A DNA stretch of 5,256 bases from positions 1 to 5,256 of the forward strand of contig JACOSF010000066.1 of NCBI GenBank assembly GCA_016179005.1, in the 5' to 3' direction. Shown here piece after piece: positions 1-5,256 of the stretch; within the stretch, counting starts at the first letter, position 1, and the number at the start of each line of letters is the position of its first letter. The translations under genes were made by a program, and so were the position numbers. Source of the DNA: Acidobacteriota bacterium (GTDB taxonomy: Bacteria > Acidobacteriota > Terriglobia > Acidiferrales > UBA7541). The notes below the pieces were generated by a model. That model was not told the origin of the DNA. It saw only the letters and a list, made by a program, of their open reading frames with translations, and did no database searches.

Positions 1-2514
1 CAGGATGACGGTGAAGAGGCGCGCCCCGCCCACCTTGATCTGCGAGATGCTGGCCTCGACGGGGAATTCCTCGCCGTCGGCGCGGCGCCCGAGGACGCAG
101 CCGAGCACGGCCATGCTACGCGAGGTCACGCCGGTGGCCGCAAACCCCCGAACATGTTCGCGGTGGCGGCCGCGAAAGCGCTCCGGAATGAAGCGATCAA
201 TCGGCTGGCCGAGAACCTCGGAGGCCTTGCAGCGGAACATCTCCTCCGCCGCGTGGTTGAACAGCACGATGCCCTGGGCCTCGTCCACGGTGATCACCGC
301 GTCCATGGCCGATTCCACCATGCCCGCGAGGCGCTGCTGATTGAAGAGCAGCGCTTCTTCCGCGCGCTTGCGTTCGGTGATGTCGTGCAGGAAGGCGCAG
401 AAGATGTAGGAGGTTCCGAGTGGGATCGCGGAGATCGTCAGCTCCACTGGAATCTCATGCCCATCCCGGTGCAATGCAAACATTTCGATTCGCTTGTTCA
501 AAATCGCGTGTTCGCCAAAGGCCAGAAAGTGTTCGAGACCCTGCAGGTGTGCTTCCCGATACCGCGCAGGAACAATGGTTTCGCCCAGGGGCCTTCCCAG
601 CACTTCTTCGCGGGCCGAGCCGAAAGTAGCCGCGGCTTGGGGGTTCCACTCCATGATCAAGCCCTCGGAGTTCATGGTCACAAACGCGTCATGAGCAGTG
701 TCCAGAATCAGGCGAGATCGCATTTCGCTCTCGCGCAGCACTTCTTCCGCTCGCTTGCGTTCGGTGTTGTCGCGGGCAACGGCATAGATCAACTGATGGC
801 CAACGGAGGGAGTGCAGCTCCACAGGATCCACTTGTACGAGCCATCCTTGCAGCGGTAGCGGTTCTCGAAGGAGATGGTCTCGAGGCCGGTAGCAAGCTT
901 GGCGGCCTCGGCGGAAGTTGCTTCCTGGTCGTCGGGATGCACGAACGAGAGATAGGGTGCGGACAGCAGCTCCCCAGGCGTGAAGCCGAGGGTTTTCTCC
1001 CACGCCGGATTCAGGCGCTTGAAATAGCCATCGAAGCCGGCGATACAGATCATGTCGCGGGAAAGATTGAAGAAGCGGTCCCGCTCTTCTTCGGTTTTTT
1101 TGGTTTCGGTGACATCCCGGAAGACCAGCACGACCCCGATGCGCTCGCCTTCGCTGGTGACGATGGGGGCGGCGCTGTCTTCAATGTCGAATTCGCGGCG
1201 GTCCTTCGAAATGAGGACGGTGTGGTCGGCCAGGCCGACGACCTTGCCTGCGCGAAAGACTTTCTTCACCGGGTTCTCGACGGGCTGGCGGGTCTCCTGG
1301 TTGATGATGTCGAAGACGAGATCCAGCGACTTCCCTTGCGCTTCTTCTTGCGTCCAGCCGGTGAGCTCCTGGGCCACGGCGTTCAGGAAAGTCACGCTGC
1401 CGTTTTGATCGGTGGCGATGACGGCGTCGCCGATGCTGCCGAGCGTGGTGGAAAGCCACTTCTCGCTGCGCCGCAGGGCCTCCTCGGCGCGCTTGCGCTC
1501 GGTGATGTCCTCGATGGCCAGCAGAATGGACTGCGTGTTGTTGCCCACGCGGAAGGTCTTCCGCGCCGTCAGCAACATGGTCCTGTGGCCAATCGCCGGG
1601 AAGTCGTGCTCCACTTCGAAATCGGAAACACGGGAGTTCTTCGGAAGAACTTCTTCCAGCAAAGAGCGCAAAGCGGAAATGTTCCATTGGCCGTTGCCGA
1701 GTTCATAGAGCAGGGCGCCTTCCGTTTCCTTCGGGGAGACCTGGAAGGCCTGGTAAAAGGAGCGGTTGGCGGAGAGCACGCGCAGGTCCGCATCCAGCAC
1801 GAGGAGCGATTCCCGCACTGTATCCACGATGTTTTCCGCGTACTCGCGGGCCTTCTGCGCAAGCTGGTGCTCACGGTCCCGCGCGGCGGCATCGCGGCGC
1901 ACCAGAAAATGCGTGGCCAGAAGCAGGCCCGCCAGAAGAACGAGCGTGGCGATGAAGACACCCAGCATGCGCAGGTTGGAGGCGCGCAGGTGTTCCGTGC
2001 GCTGTTTCAGTAACGTGGCTTCGGTGGCCTCCATATCGCCGATGACTTTGCGGATCTGATCCATCAACCGCTCGCCCTCGCCTCCGCTCACAGCCGCCTG
2101 GGCAGCCTCCGGGCCTTTCATCTGGCGCAGGGTGATGTTTTCTTGCGAGAACTCGATTCTCCGCGCGATCAGCGATTCGAGAAAATCGATGCGCGGTTGC
2201 TGTTCCGGAATGGTCGCCGTCAATTGCCGCAGGGCCTGGACCTGCTCCGGGATTTTTGCCTGGCCGTTGTGGAAGGGCTCCAGAAATTCGTCTTTGCCGG
2301 TGATGATGTAGCCGCGCGCGCCGATCGCGATGTCCTGCACTGTGGAGAACGTCAGCGCGAGCTGACGCTGGACGTCGTAGGTGTGCGCCACCCAGCGCGC
2401 GGCGGCGATGTTTTCCGTTCCCTGTTGGTAGGCGCCCCAGCCGATGAGCACCAGCACCACCAGCGCGACGGCGAACCCCCCGCGGACGAGCCGGGATTGT
2501 CCCGCCGCAGTCAT
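1..2514 (-). CDS. Membrane sensor protein, CHASE3 plus five tandem PAS domains (partial, C-terminus beyond window)
   Basis: The frame is open for 838 codons from the ATG at 2514 to the left edge with no stop. Residues 12-29 form a first membrane helix preceded by Arg8/Arg11. Residues 30-182 look like a periplasmic CHASE3 domain with its hallmark RGYIITG at 67-73. Residues 183-205 form a second helix followed by RR. Five PAS domains follow, at roughly 219-338, 352-475, 479-588, 598-715 and 727-838. They are joined by the usual ERKRAEE-type helical linkers at 339, 585 and 714; the second PAS ends in a diverged version (TETKKTEEE). PAS1 resembles the subtype found in CheB/CheR-PAS fusion proteins; PAS3 looks like the PAS_3/PAC type. 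The start is supported by GGAGG six bases upstream and by a 4-base ATGA overlap with the upstream HD-GYP regulator gene, which argues for co-translation as a signalling pair. Family knowledge suggests a histidine kinase output, but GGDEF or another output is possible because that end is not in the window. Confidence 0.9.
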   Translation of the reverse strand, partial: MTAAGQSRLVRGGFAVALVVLVLIGWGAYQQGTENIAAARWVAHTYDVQRQLALTFSTVQDIAIGARGYIITGKDEFLEPFHNGQAKIPEQVQALRQLTATIPEQQPRIDFLESLIARRIEFSQENITLRQMKGPEAAQAAVSGGEGERLMDQIRKVIGDMEATEATLLKQRTEHLRASNLRMLGVFIATLVLLAGLLLATHFLVRRDAAARDREHQLAQKAREYAENIVDTVRESLLVLDADLRVLSANRSFYQAFQVSPKETEGALLYELGNGQWNISALRSLLEEVLPKNSRVSDFEVEHDFPAIGHRTMLLTARKTFRVGNNTQSILLAIEDITERKRAEEALRRSEKWLSTTLGSIGDAVIATDQNGSVTFLNAVAQELTGWTQEEAQGKSLDLVFDIINQETRQPVENPVKKVFRAGKVVGLADHTVLISKDRREFDIEDSAAPIVTSEGERIGVVLVFRDVTETKKTEEERDRFFNLSRDMICIAGFDGYFKRLNPAWEKTLGFTPGELLSAPYLSFVHPDDQEATSAEAAKLATGLETISFENRYRCKDGSYKWILWSCTPSVGHQLIYAVARDNTERKRAEEVLRESEMRSRLILDTAHDAFVTMNSEGLIMEWNPQAAATFGSAREEVLGRPLGETIVPARYREAHLQGLEHFLAFGEHAILNKRIEMFALHRDGHEIPVELTISAIPLGTSYIFCAFLHDITERKRAEEALLFNQQRLAGMVESAMDAVITVDEAQGIVLFNHAAEEMFRCKASEVLGQPIDRFIPERFRGRHREHVRGFAATGVTSRSMAVLGCVLGRRADGEEFPVEASISQIKVGGARLFTVIL

Positions 2515-3545
2515 GAGACGCCTCCGGGGCCCGCTTTTTGGGGCGGCTGCGACTGCTTACTCTTGCCGGAAGAAGATGGCTCTGCCTCCAACAACAGTCT
2601 TTCCAGTTCGGTGACCAGGGCCGCATCCCACCAGCCCAGCCTGATTTCCTTGCGCATGGTTTCGACGGCCTCCGCCGGCGAGAGAGCCTTCCGATAGGGC
2701 CGATCGGTGGAGAGCGCGTCGTAGATGTCCACGGTGGTGAGGACGCGCGCGGTCAGCGGGATTTGGTCGCCCTTGAGGCCGTCGGGATAGCCGGAGCCGT
2801 CCAGCTTTTCGTGATGGTGACGGATGATGGGCAAGACGTGGCGGAAGGATTTCAAAGGCGAGCAGATGCGCTCGCCGACGACGGGATGCTCCTTCATGAT
2901 CTTCCATTCGTCCGCTGTCAGCGGGCCGGGTTTCTGCAAGATGTGCTCGGGTACGGCGACCTTTCCGACATCGTGGACAACGCCAGCGCGACGCAGCGCC
3001 ACGCACAGCTCCTCGCTGAGCCCGATGCGCCGGGCCAGGGCCACCGAGTATCTGGAAAGCCGGTCGCAGTGACCCTCCGTGTAGGGATCCTTGGCCTCGA
3101 TGCTGAGGGCGAGGCTGAAGAGCACGGTCTCCGCGTTCTCCAATTCGTCGGTGTAGCGTTTCAGCCGGAGGAGAGACCGCACGCGGGCCAGCAGCTCTTC
3201 CCGGTGCACCGGTTTGTTCAGGAAGTCATCGGCGCCGCACTCGATGCCCTGGATACGGTCGTCGCGGTTGGTCAGGCCGGTGACCATGACCACGGGGATC
3301 AGGCGTGTCTCCGGGGCGGACTTGATCGCGCGACAGGCGGAGAAACCGGTGCACTTGGGCATCATGACGTCGAGCAAGGCCAGGTTAATCGGCTGGCTCC
3401 GCACGACTTCCAGCGCCTGCTCGCCATCCTCGGCGCACACCACGCGGTAACCTTCCCGCTCGAGCATTTCCTGGAGCAGTTCACGGTTGGCGGCGACGTC
3501 GTCGGCGACAAGAATCTGATCCGCGCGGGCATTCGGTTCAGGCAT
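2511..3545 (-). CDS. Response regulator with REC and HD-GYP domains, predicted cyclic-di-GMP phosphodiesterase
   Basis: This 344-residue cytoplasmic protein is RpfG-like in layout. Residues 10-125 form a receiver domain with acidic pair D15/D16, phosphoacceptor D59 in LLDVMMP, T89 and K111 (NKP), all intact. A helical linker leads into an HD-GYP domain at about 140-320. It carries GHCDR (H159), HD at H191/D192 with K195, H220 in KEHP, H243-H245 followed by DGSGYP at 249-254, and D273 in VDIYDAL. The metal-binding and GYP signatures are complete, so hydrolysis of c-di-GMP is predicted; the activity is inferred from the family. The tail after 322 is Ser/Pro/Gly-rich and probably disordered. I prefer the ATG at 3545 (GGGGTG five bases upstream) over an in-frame ATG at 3575 that lacks a well-placed ribosome site and would add ten residues. 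The stop overlaps the sensor start by 4 bases, so the two are probably one operon and cognate partners. Confidence 0.95.
   Translation of the reverse strand: MPEPNARADQILVADDVAANRELLQEMLEREGYRVVCAEDGEQALEVVRSQPINLALLDVMMPKCTGFSACRAIKSAPETRLIPVVMVTGLTNRDDRIQGIECGADDFLNKPVHREELLARVRSLLRLKRYTDELENAETVLFSLALSIEAKDPYTEGHCDRLSRYSVALARRIGLSEELCVALRRAGVVHDVGKVAVPEHILQKPGPLTADEWKIMKEHPVVGERICSPLKSFRHVLPIIRHHHEKLDGSGYPDGLKGDQIPLTARVLTTVDIYDALSTDRPYRKALSPAEAVETMRKEIRLGWWDAALVTELERLLLEAEPSSSGKSKQSQPPQKAGPGGVS
2521..2525 (-). promoter_or_regulatory. Ribosome binding site of the CHASE3-PAS sensor gene
   Basis: On the minus strand GGAGG stands six bases before the ATG at 2514, inside the last codons of the upstream HD-GYP gene. 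It fixes the sensor start and fits re-initiation at the ATGA overlap. Confidence 0.75.
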
Positions 3546-3550
3546 TGAGT

Positions 3551-3556
3551 CACCCC
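3551..3556 (-). promoter_or_regulatory. Ribosome binding site deciding the HD-GYP regulator start
   Basis: GGGGTG on the minus strand lies five bases before the ATG at 3545. The alternative ATG at 3575 has its nearest purine run (GGAAGGGG) too far upstream. This favours the 344-residue form. Confidence 0.5.
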
Positions 3557-3636
3557 GGTCGATAATCTCCTGCATTTAGATGAAACTGGGGCCCCTTCCG
3601 TTCCAAATCGTTACGCTGCCCGACAACAGTAAAGGG

Positions 3637-3663
3637 TATGTATAGTTTATAGGTAGATAGAAT
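3637..3663 (-). promoter_or_regulatory. AT-rich patch, candidate promoter for the HD-GYP/sensor operon
   Basis: This is the most AT-rich stretch of an otherwise GC-rich window. On the minus strand it contains TATAAA (3651-3646) and TATACA (3644-3639), both similar to a sigma-70 -10 element. I find no convincing -35 hexamer at 16-18 bases from either. Transcription from here would give a leader of roughly 90 bases before the ATG at 3545. Placement is by composition and position only. Confidence 0.25.
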
Positions 3664-3797
3664 CGAGGCGGCGAGAAGATGCGCGGTCCGAAGTCTCCAG
3701 AACAAGGCATGGACATCGCTGTGCTCCCGTAAAGAAGATTGTCCCAGGCCTGGCCATCGAGCGAGCAGAACCACCCGCTGGCTGATTTCGGATTGTC

Positions 3798-3869
3798 GGA
3801 GCCCCGGAAGGATTCAGCTCAGGGGACGAAGGTACCCACCCTTGCTGATAGTTCGTCCTCCCAGGCTCC
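3798..3869. repeat. Nested inverted repeats forming a possible two-stem RNA/DNA structure
   Basis: An outer 6-base pair arm (3798-3803 with 3864-3869, GGAGCC/GGCTCC) encloses an inner perfect 7-base arm, GGACGAA at 3824-3830 with TTCGTCC at 3852-3858. Read on the plus strand the inner stem can extend by a G-U and a G-C pair. The pairing is seen directly. That it is functional is not shown, since 7-base stems are expected about once or twice by chance in a spacer this long. Confidence 0.35.
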
Positions 3870-3963
3870 TTTGTGGGTCTACGCCAAGTATGTTAACTAA
3901 ACCGAAAAAGGAGCGCAAGCGCCGGCCCACCCACCGGTACTGATCCGGGGGACACCACAAAGG
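3868..3963. repeat. 9-bp perfect inverted repeat (CCTTTGTGG / CCACAAAGG)
   Basis: CCTTTGTGG at 3868-3876 is the exact reverse complement of 3955-3963. The arms are 78 bases apart and cross the other 9-bp repeat in the spacer (3924-3932 with 3977-3985). The two could therefore form a pseudoknot-like arrangement or alternative folds, or may simply be independent repeat arms. No function can be assigned. Confidence 0.4.
3905..3923 (-). terminator. Possible intrinsic terminator of the mlaE-mlaF transcript
   Basis: On the minus strand GGCGC-TTGC-GCTCC (one mismatch in a 5-bp stem) is followed directly by TTTTT (3909-3905). The stem is short, but it follows the larger GGCCCACCC/GGGTGGGCC stem without a gap, which could aid termination. 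It is about 145 bases beyond the mlaF stop, in the correct orientation. The weak stem keeps confidence low. Confidence 0.35.
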
Positions 3964-3985
3964 CCTCCGCGGCGGGGGGTGGGCC
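3924..3985. repeat. Long GC-rich inverted repeat (GGCCCACCC / GGGTGGGCC)
   Basis: GGCCCACCC at 3924-3932 is the exact reverse complement of 3977-3985. After one mismatch, three more pairs form (3934-3936 with 3973-3975), giving 12 pairs in all with a 36-base interior. It lies about 80 bases beyond the mlaF stop. On the minus strand it directly precedes a small hairpin and T-run, so it may be part of a compound transcription end. It could also be a degenerate copy of a dispersed palindromic element, which cannot be decided from one window. Confidence 0.5.
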
Positions 3986-3993
3986 AGAGGCCT
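3961..3993. repeat. 7-bp inverted repeat (AGGCCTC / GAGGCCT)
   Basis: AGGCCTC at 3961-3967 pairs perfectly with 3987-3993 around a 19-base loop. It shares bases 3961-3963 with the 9-bp repeat arm at 3955-3963, and its loop contains the 3977-3985 arm. It therefore competes with the 3955-3963 pairing and cannot nest with the 3924-3985 stem. Confidence 0.35.
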
Positions 3994-4000
3994 CACGCCA

Positions 4001-4021
4001 GTCCCGCTTAGAACGCGGGAC
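4001..4021. repeat. Perfect 7-bp hairpin downstream of mlaF
   Basis: GTCCCGC (4001-4007) and GCGGGAC (4015-4021) flank a 7-base loop, 46 bases past the mlaF stop. The stem is GC-rich, but no T-run follows on either strand, so it is not a standard intrinsic terminator. It could protect the mRNA 3' end or assist a factor-dependent stop. Confidence 0.4.
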
Positions 4022-4056
4022 GGGACGTAAGCTACACATTGACGGGGAAAACGGCG

Positions 4057-4068
4057 GCGACCGGTCGC
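4057..4068. repeat. 12-bp palindrome at the mlaF stop codon
   Basis: GCGACCGGTCGC is a perfect palindrome whose last base belongs to the mlaF TAG stop. It could be a dimeric protein site or a 4-bp stem with a CCGG loop. No function is implied by position alone. Confidence 0.3.
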
Positions 4069-4892
4069 TATAGGTCGTTGCCCTCGGTAAGCATCTGGAG
4101 GTAGTCGAGTTCCTTGTGGACTTCGGGCTCGGCAATGCGGTCCATGAACTGGCGGACGCGGGGGTGCGTGGATTGCTGCAGCTCCTGCGGCGTGCCCAGG
4201 GCGACGATGTGGCCCTTGTCCACGAGCACCATGCGGTCGGCGATGATGAAGGCGCTGGCCATCTCGTGGGTGACCACCACGATGGTCATGCGGAAGGCGC
4301 GCTTCAGCTTGACGATGAGGTTGTCAATGCCCGCGGCAATCACCGGGTCGAGCCCGGCGGAAGGCTCGTCGAAGAAGAGGATTTCGGGGTCCATGGCAAT
4401 GGCGCGGGCCACGGCCGCGCGCTTCTTCATGCCGCCGGAAAGCTGCGAGGGCTTGTAGTTCTCAAAGCCGGAGAGACCCACCTGGTCGAGCTTGAGGCGA
4501 ACCATGATGCGGATGGTGTCGTCGTCGAGCTCGGTGTGCTCGCGGAGGGGGAGAGCGACGTTTTCGCCGACGGTCATCGAGCCGAACAGCGCGCCACCCT
4601 GGAACGACATGCCCAGCCGCTTGCGGATCTCTTCCTTGTCCGCGGCGGTGGCCGAGGCCATGTTTTGGCCGCGAATCCAGATTTCGCCGGAGCTGGCCTT
4701 CTCCAGACCCACGAGCGTGCGCAGGAGCGTGGATTTGCCGGAGCCGGAGCCGCCGAGAATGACCATGGTCTCGTCGCGGCGGATGTCGAAGCTGATGCCG
4801 TGGAGAATTTCGCGCGTGCCGTAGCTCACCCGCAAATCGCGGATGGAGATCATGGCGTCGTTGGCAATTGAAGTCGTGGCAGCGGCACCCAT
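4068..4892 (-). CDS. mlaF: MlaF-like ABC transporter ATP-binding protein (phospholipid / organic-solvent transport)
   Basis: This 274-residue cytoplasmic ATPase is close to the usual MlaF/Ttg2A length and powers lipid movement by the MlaE permease across the envelope. All nucleotide-binding motifs are present: Walker A GGSGSGKST at 47-55, Q-loop Q98 in MSFQGGALF, signature LSGGM at 151-155 followed by KKRAA, Walker B ILFFDE at 171-176 followed by PSAGLDP, and switch histidine H209 in VTHE. The GGALF and LSGGMKKRAA wording is typical of MlaF and separates it from generic ABC ATPases. ATG 4892 is chosen because AGGAG sits six bases upstream; an internal ATG at residue 14 has no ribosome site. 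The gene begins one base after the mlaE stop, so the two are surely co-transcribed and probably translationally coupled. The C-terminal tail after about residue 255 is lineage-specific. No mlaD follows. Confidence 0.95.
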   Translation of the reverse strand: MGAAATTSIANDAMISIRDLRVSYGTREILHGISFDIRRDETMVILGGSGSGKSTLLRTLVGLEKASSGEIWIRGQNMASATAADKEEIRKRLGMSFQGGALFGSMTVGENVALPLREHTELDDDTIRIMVRLKLDQVGLSGFENYKPSQLSGGMKKRAAVARAIAMDPEILFFDEPSAGLDPVIAAGIDNLIVKLKRAFRMTIVVVTHEMASAFIIADRMVLVDKGHIVALGTPQELQQSTHPRVRQFMDRIAEPEVHKELDYLQMLTEGNDL

Positions 4893-4893
4893 T

Positions 4894-5256
4894 TCATGCT
4901 CCTGTGAAGTAGAACAGCGCGGTGAAGATGACGTCCACGATGATGACCAGGAAGATGGACATGACCACGGCGGAGGTGGTGGAGCGGCCGACCTCTTCGG
5001 CGCCGGCGCCGGTGGAGAAGCCTTCGTAGCAGCCCACGGCAGTGATGGTGATGCCGAACATGACGGACTTGACGAGGCCGGTGACGATGTCGCGCTTGAG
5101 GAGGGCGTCGAGCGTGGCGTGGAAGTAGCCGGCGACAGTGAAGTCGGCGTTGGTGATGCCGAAGACCGCGCCGCCGCAGATGCCCATGAAGTCGGCCCAG
5201 ATGGTGAGGCAGGGCATCATGATGAGCATGGCCAAGAATTTCGGAGTGACCAGAAA
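4894..5256 (-). CDS. mlaE: MlaE-like ABC transporter permease (partial, N-terminus beyond window)
   Basis: Only the last 120 residues are in the window; the frame enters from the right edge with no start codon required. MlaE is the inner-membrane permease of the Mla/Ttg2 phospholipid transport complex and pairs with MlaF. In-window residues 1-34 (VTPKFLAM, then TIWADFMGICGG) match the conserved MlaE segment where most homologues have a PR-x-LA stretch followed by an ADxxGxxGG run. Residues 56-80 form a membrane-associated segment ending in GCYEGF. The motif GAEEVGRSTTSAVV at 85-98 is the family's conserved C-terminal signature, and a final hydrophobic helix spans about 98-117. The usual protein is about 250-260 residues, so roughly half is missing because of the window edge and not because of damage. 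The TGA stop is one base from the mlaF start. Confidence 0.93.
   Translation of the reverse strand, partial: FLVTPKFLAMLIMMPCLTIWADFMGICGGAVFGITNADFTVAGYFHATLDALLKRDIVTGLVKSVMFGITITAVGCYEGFSTGAGAEEVGRSTTSAVVMSIFLVIIVDVIFTALFYFTGA
4899..4903 (-). promoter_or_regulatory. Ribosome binding site of mlaF inside the end of mlaE
   Basis: AGGAG on the minus strand lies within the last codons of mlaE, six bases before the mlaF ATG at 4892. It fixes the mlaF start and indicates tight coupling of the two genes. Confidence 0.75.

Larger units (their letters stand above)
3546..4067. other. Non-coding spacer between mlaF and the HD-GYP gene
   Basis: About 520 bases contain no reading frame I can support: the short frames on both strands give low-complexity or Arg/Pro-rich peptides without recognisable domains or ribosome sites. 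What it does hold is a set of inverted repeats in the half nearest mlaF (about 3798-4021), a hairpin with a T-run on the minus strand, and an AT-rich patch near the regulator gene. The heptamer CCCACCC occurs at 3835-3841 and 3926-3932, with its complement GGGTGGG at 3977-3983. I see no tRNA-like fold and no match to the conserved core of the c-di-GMP-I riboswitch. Confidence 0.7.

Noticed and set aside
366..1505. Recurring near-identical DNA segments around 366-390, 751-775 and 1491-1510
   Set aside because: They encode the repeated ERKRAEE linker between PAS domains. The similarity is explained by protein-level conservation of the linker and not by a mobile or CRISPR-type repeat.
154..2013. 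A 619-codon open frame on the plus strand
   Set aside because: It lies antisense to the CHASE3-PAS sensor, whose minus-strand translation gives clear domains along its whole length. The plus-strand product has no recognisable domain and is the kind of long antisense frame produced by GC-rich codon usage.
1181..2626. Several overlapping minus-strand frames (1181-1687, 1569-1961, 1871-2626)
   Set aside because: They are out of frame with the continuous sensor reading frame and give Arg/Pro/Ser-rich products. They do not indicate frameshifts, since the sensor frame is intact from 2514 to the edge.
2538..3548. A 336-codon open frame on the plus strand
   Set aside because: It is the antisense shadow of the HD-GYP regulator gene, which has every expected motif. 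No domain or ribosome site supports the plus-strand frame.
3546..3900. A c-di-GMP riboswitch ahead of the HD-GYP gene
   Set aside because: The context invites it, but I cannot find the conserved GEMM-I core (the GCAAACC and GACGCAAAGCC type segments) on either strand. The stems present do not match that layout.
3550..4135. Small minus-strand frames in the spacer (3550-3774, 3814-3996, 3893-4135)
   Set aside because: None has a well-placed ribosome site, a recognisable domain or a membrane/signal segment. One overlaps the 3' end of mlaF, and all cross the inverted repeats.
4116..4871. A 251-codon open frame on the plus strand
   Set aside because: It is antisense to mlaF, with a His/Gly/Ala-rich product and no recognisable fold.

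Overview
The window reads as chromosomal DNA from a GC-rich, Gram-negative-type (diderm) bacterium. All four genes I can support lie on the minus strand, so transcription runs from the right edge to the left. The Mla-type lipid-transport genes imply an outer membrane. The mix of a CHASE3/multi-PAS sensor, an HD-GYP regulator and mlaEF would fit a soil Acidobacteriota-like genome, but that is a guess from overall flavour and not a proven assignment.

Right part (about 4068-5256): the 3' part of an MlaE-like permease gene runs in from the right edge. After a 1-nt gap comes a complete MlaF-like ABC ATPase gene, whose AGGAG ribosome site lies inside the end of mlaE. Together they encode the inner-membrane permease and ATPase of a phospholipid/organic-solvent transport system. 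No MCE-domain (mlaD) gene follows mlaF.

Middle (3546-4067): about 520 bases hold no gene I can support. This spacer contains several inverted repeats, two of 9 bp or more. Some of them cross each other or share bases, and one short GC-rich hairpin is followed by five T on the minus strand. An AT-rich patch near 3637-3663 is the best place for a promoter of the downstream signalling pair.

Left part (1-3545): a two-gene signalling unit. A REC-HD-GYP response regulator (predicted cyclic-di-GMP phosphodiesterase) overlaps by 4 bases (ATGA) the start of a very large membrane sensor. The sensor has TM-CHASE3-TM followed by five tandem PAS domains, and its open reading frame leaves the window at the left edge after 838 codons, before any transmitter domain. 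The likely logic is that an extracytoplasmic signal plus cytoplasmic PAS inputs are relayed by phosphorylation to the REC domain, which then controls c-di-GMP breakdown. The phosphotransfer step is inferred, because the sensor's output domain is outside the window.

I found no mobile element, CRISPR array, tRNA or rRNA. No defence or otherwise exotic system is evident. The least explained part is the structured spacer between mlaF and the regulator.
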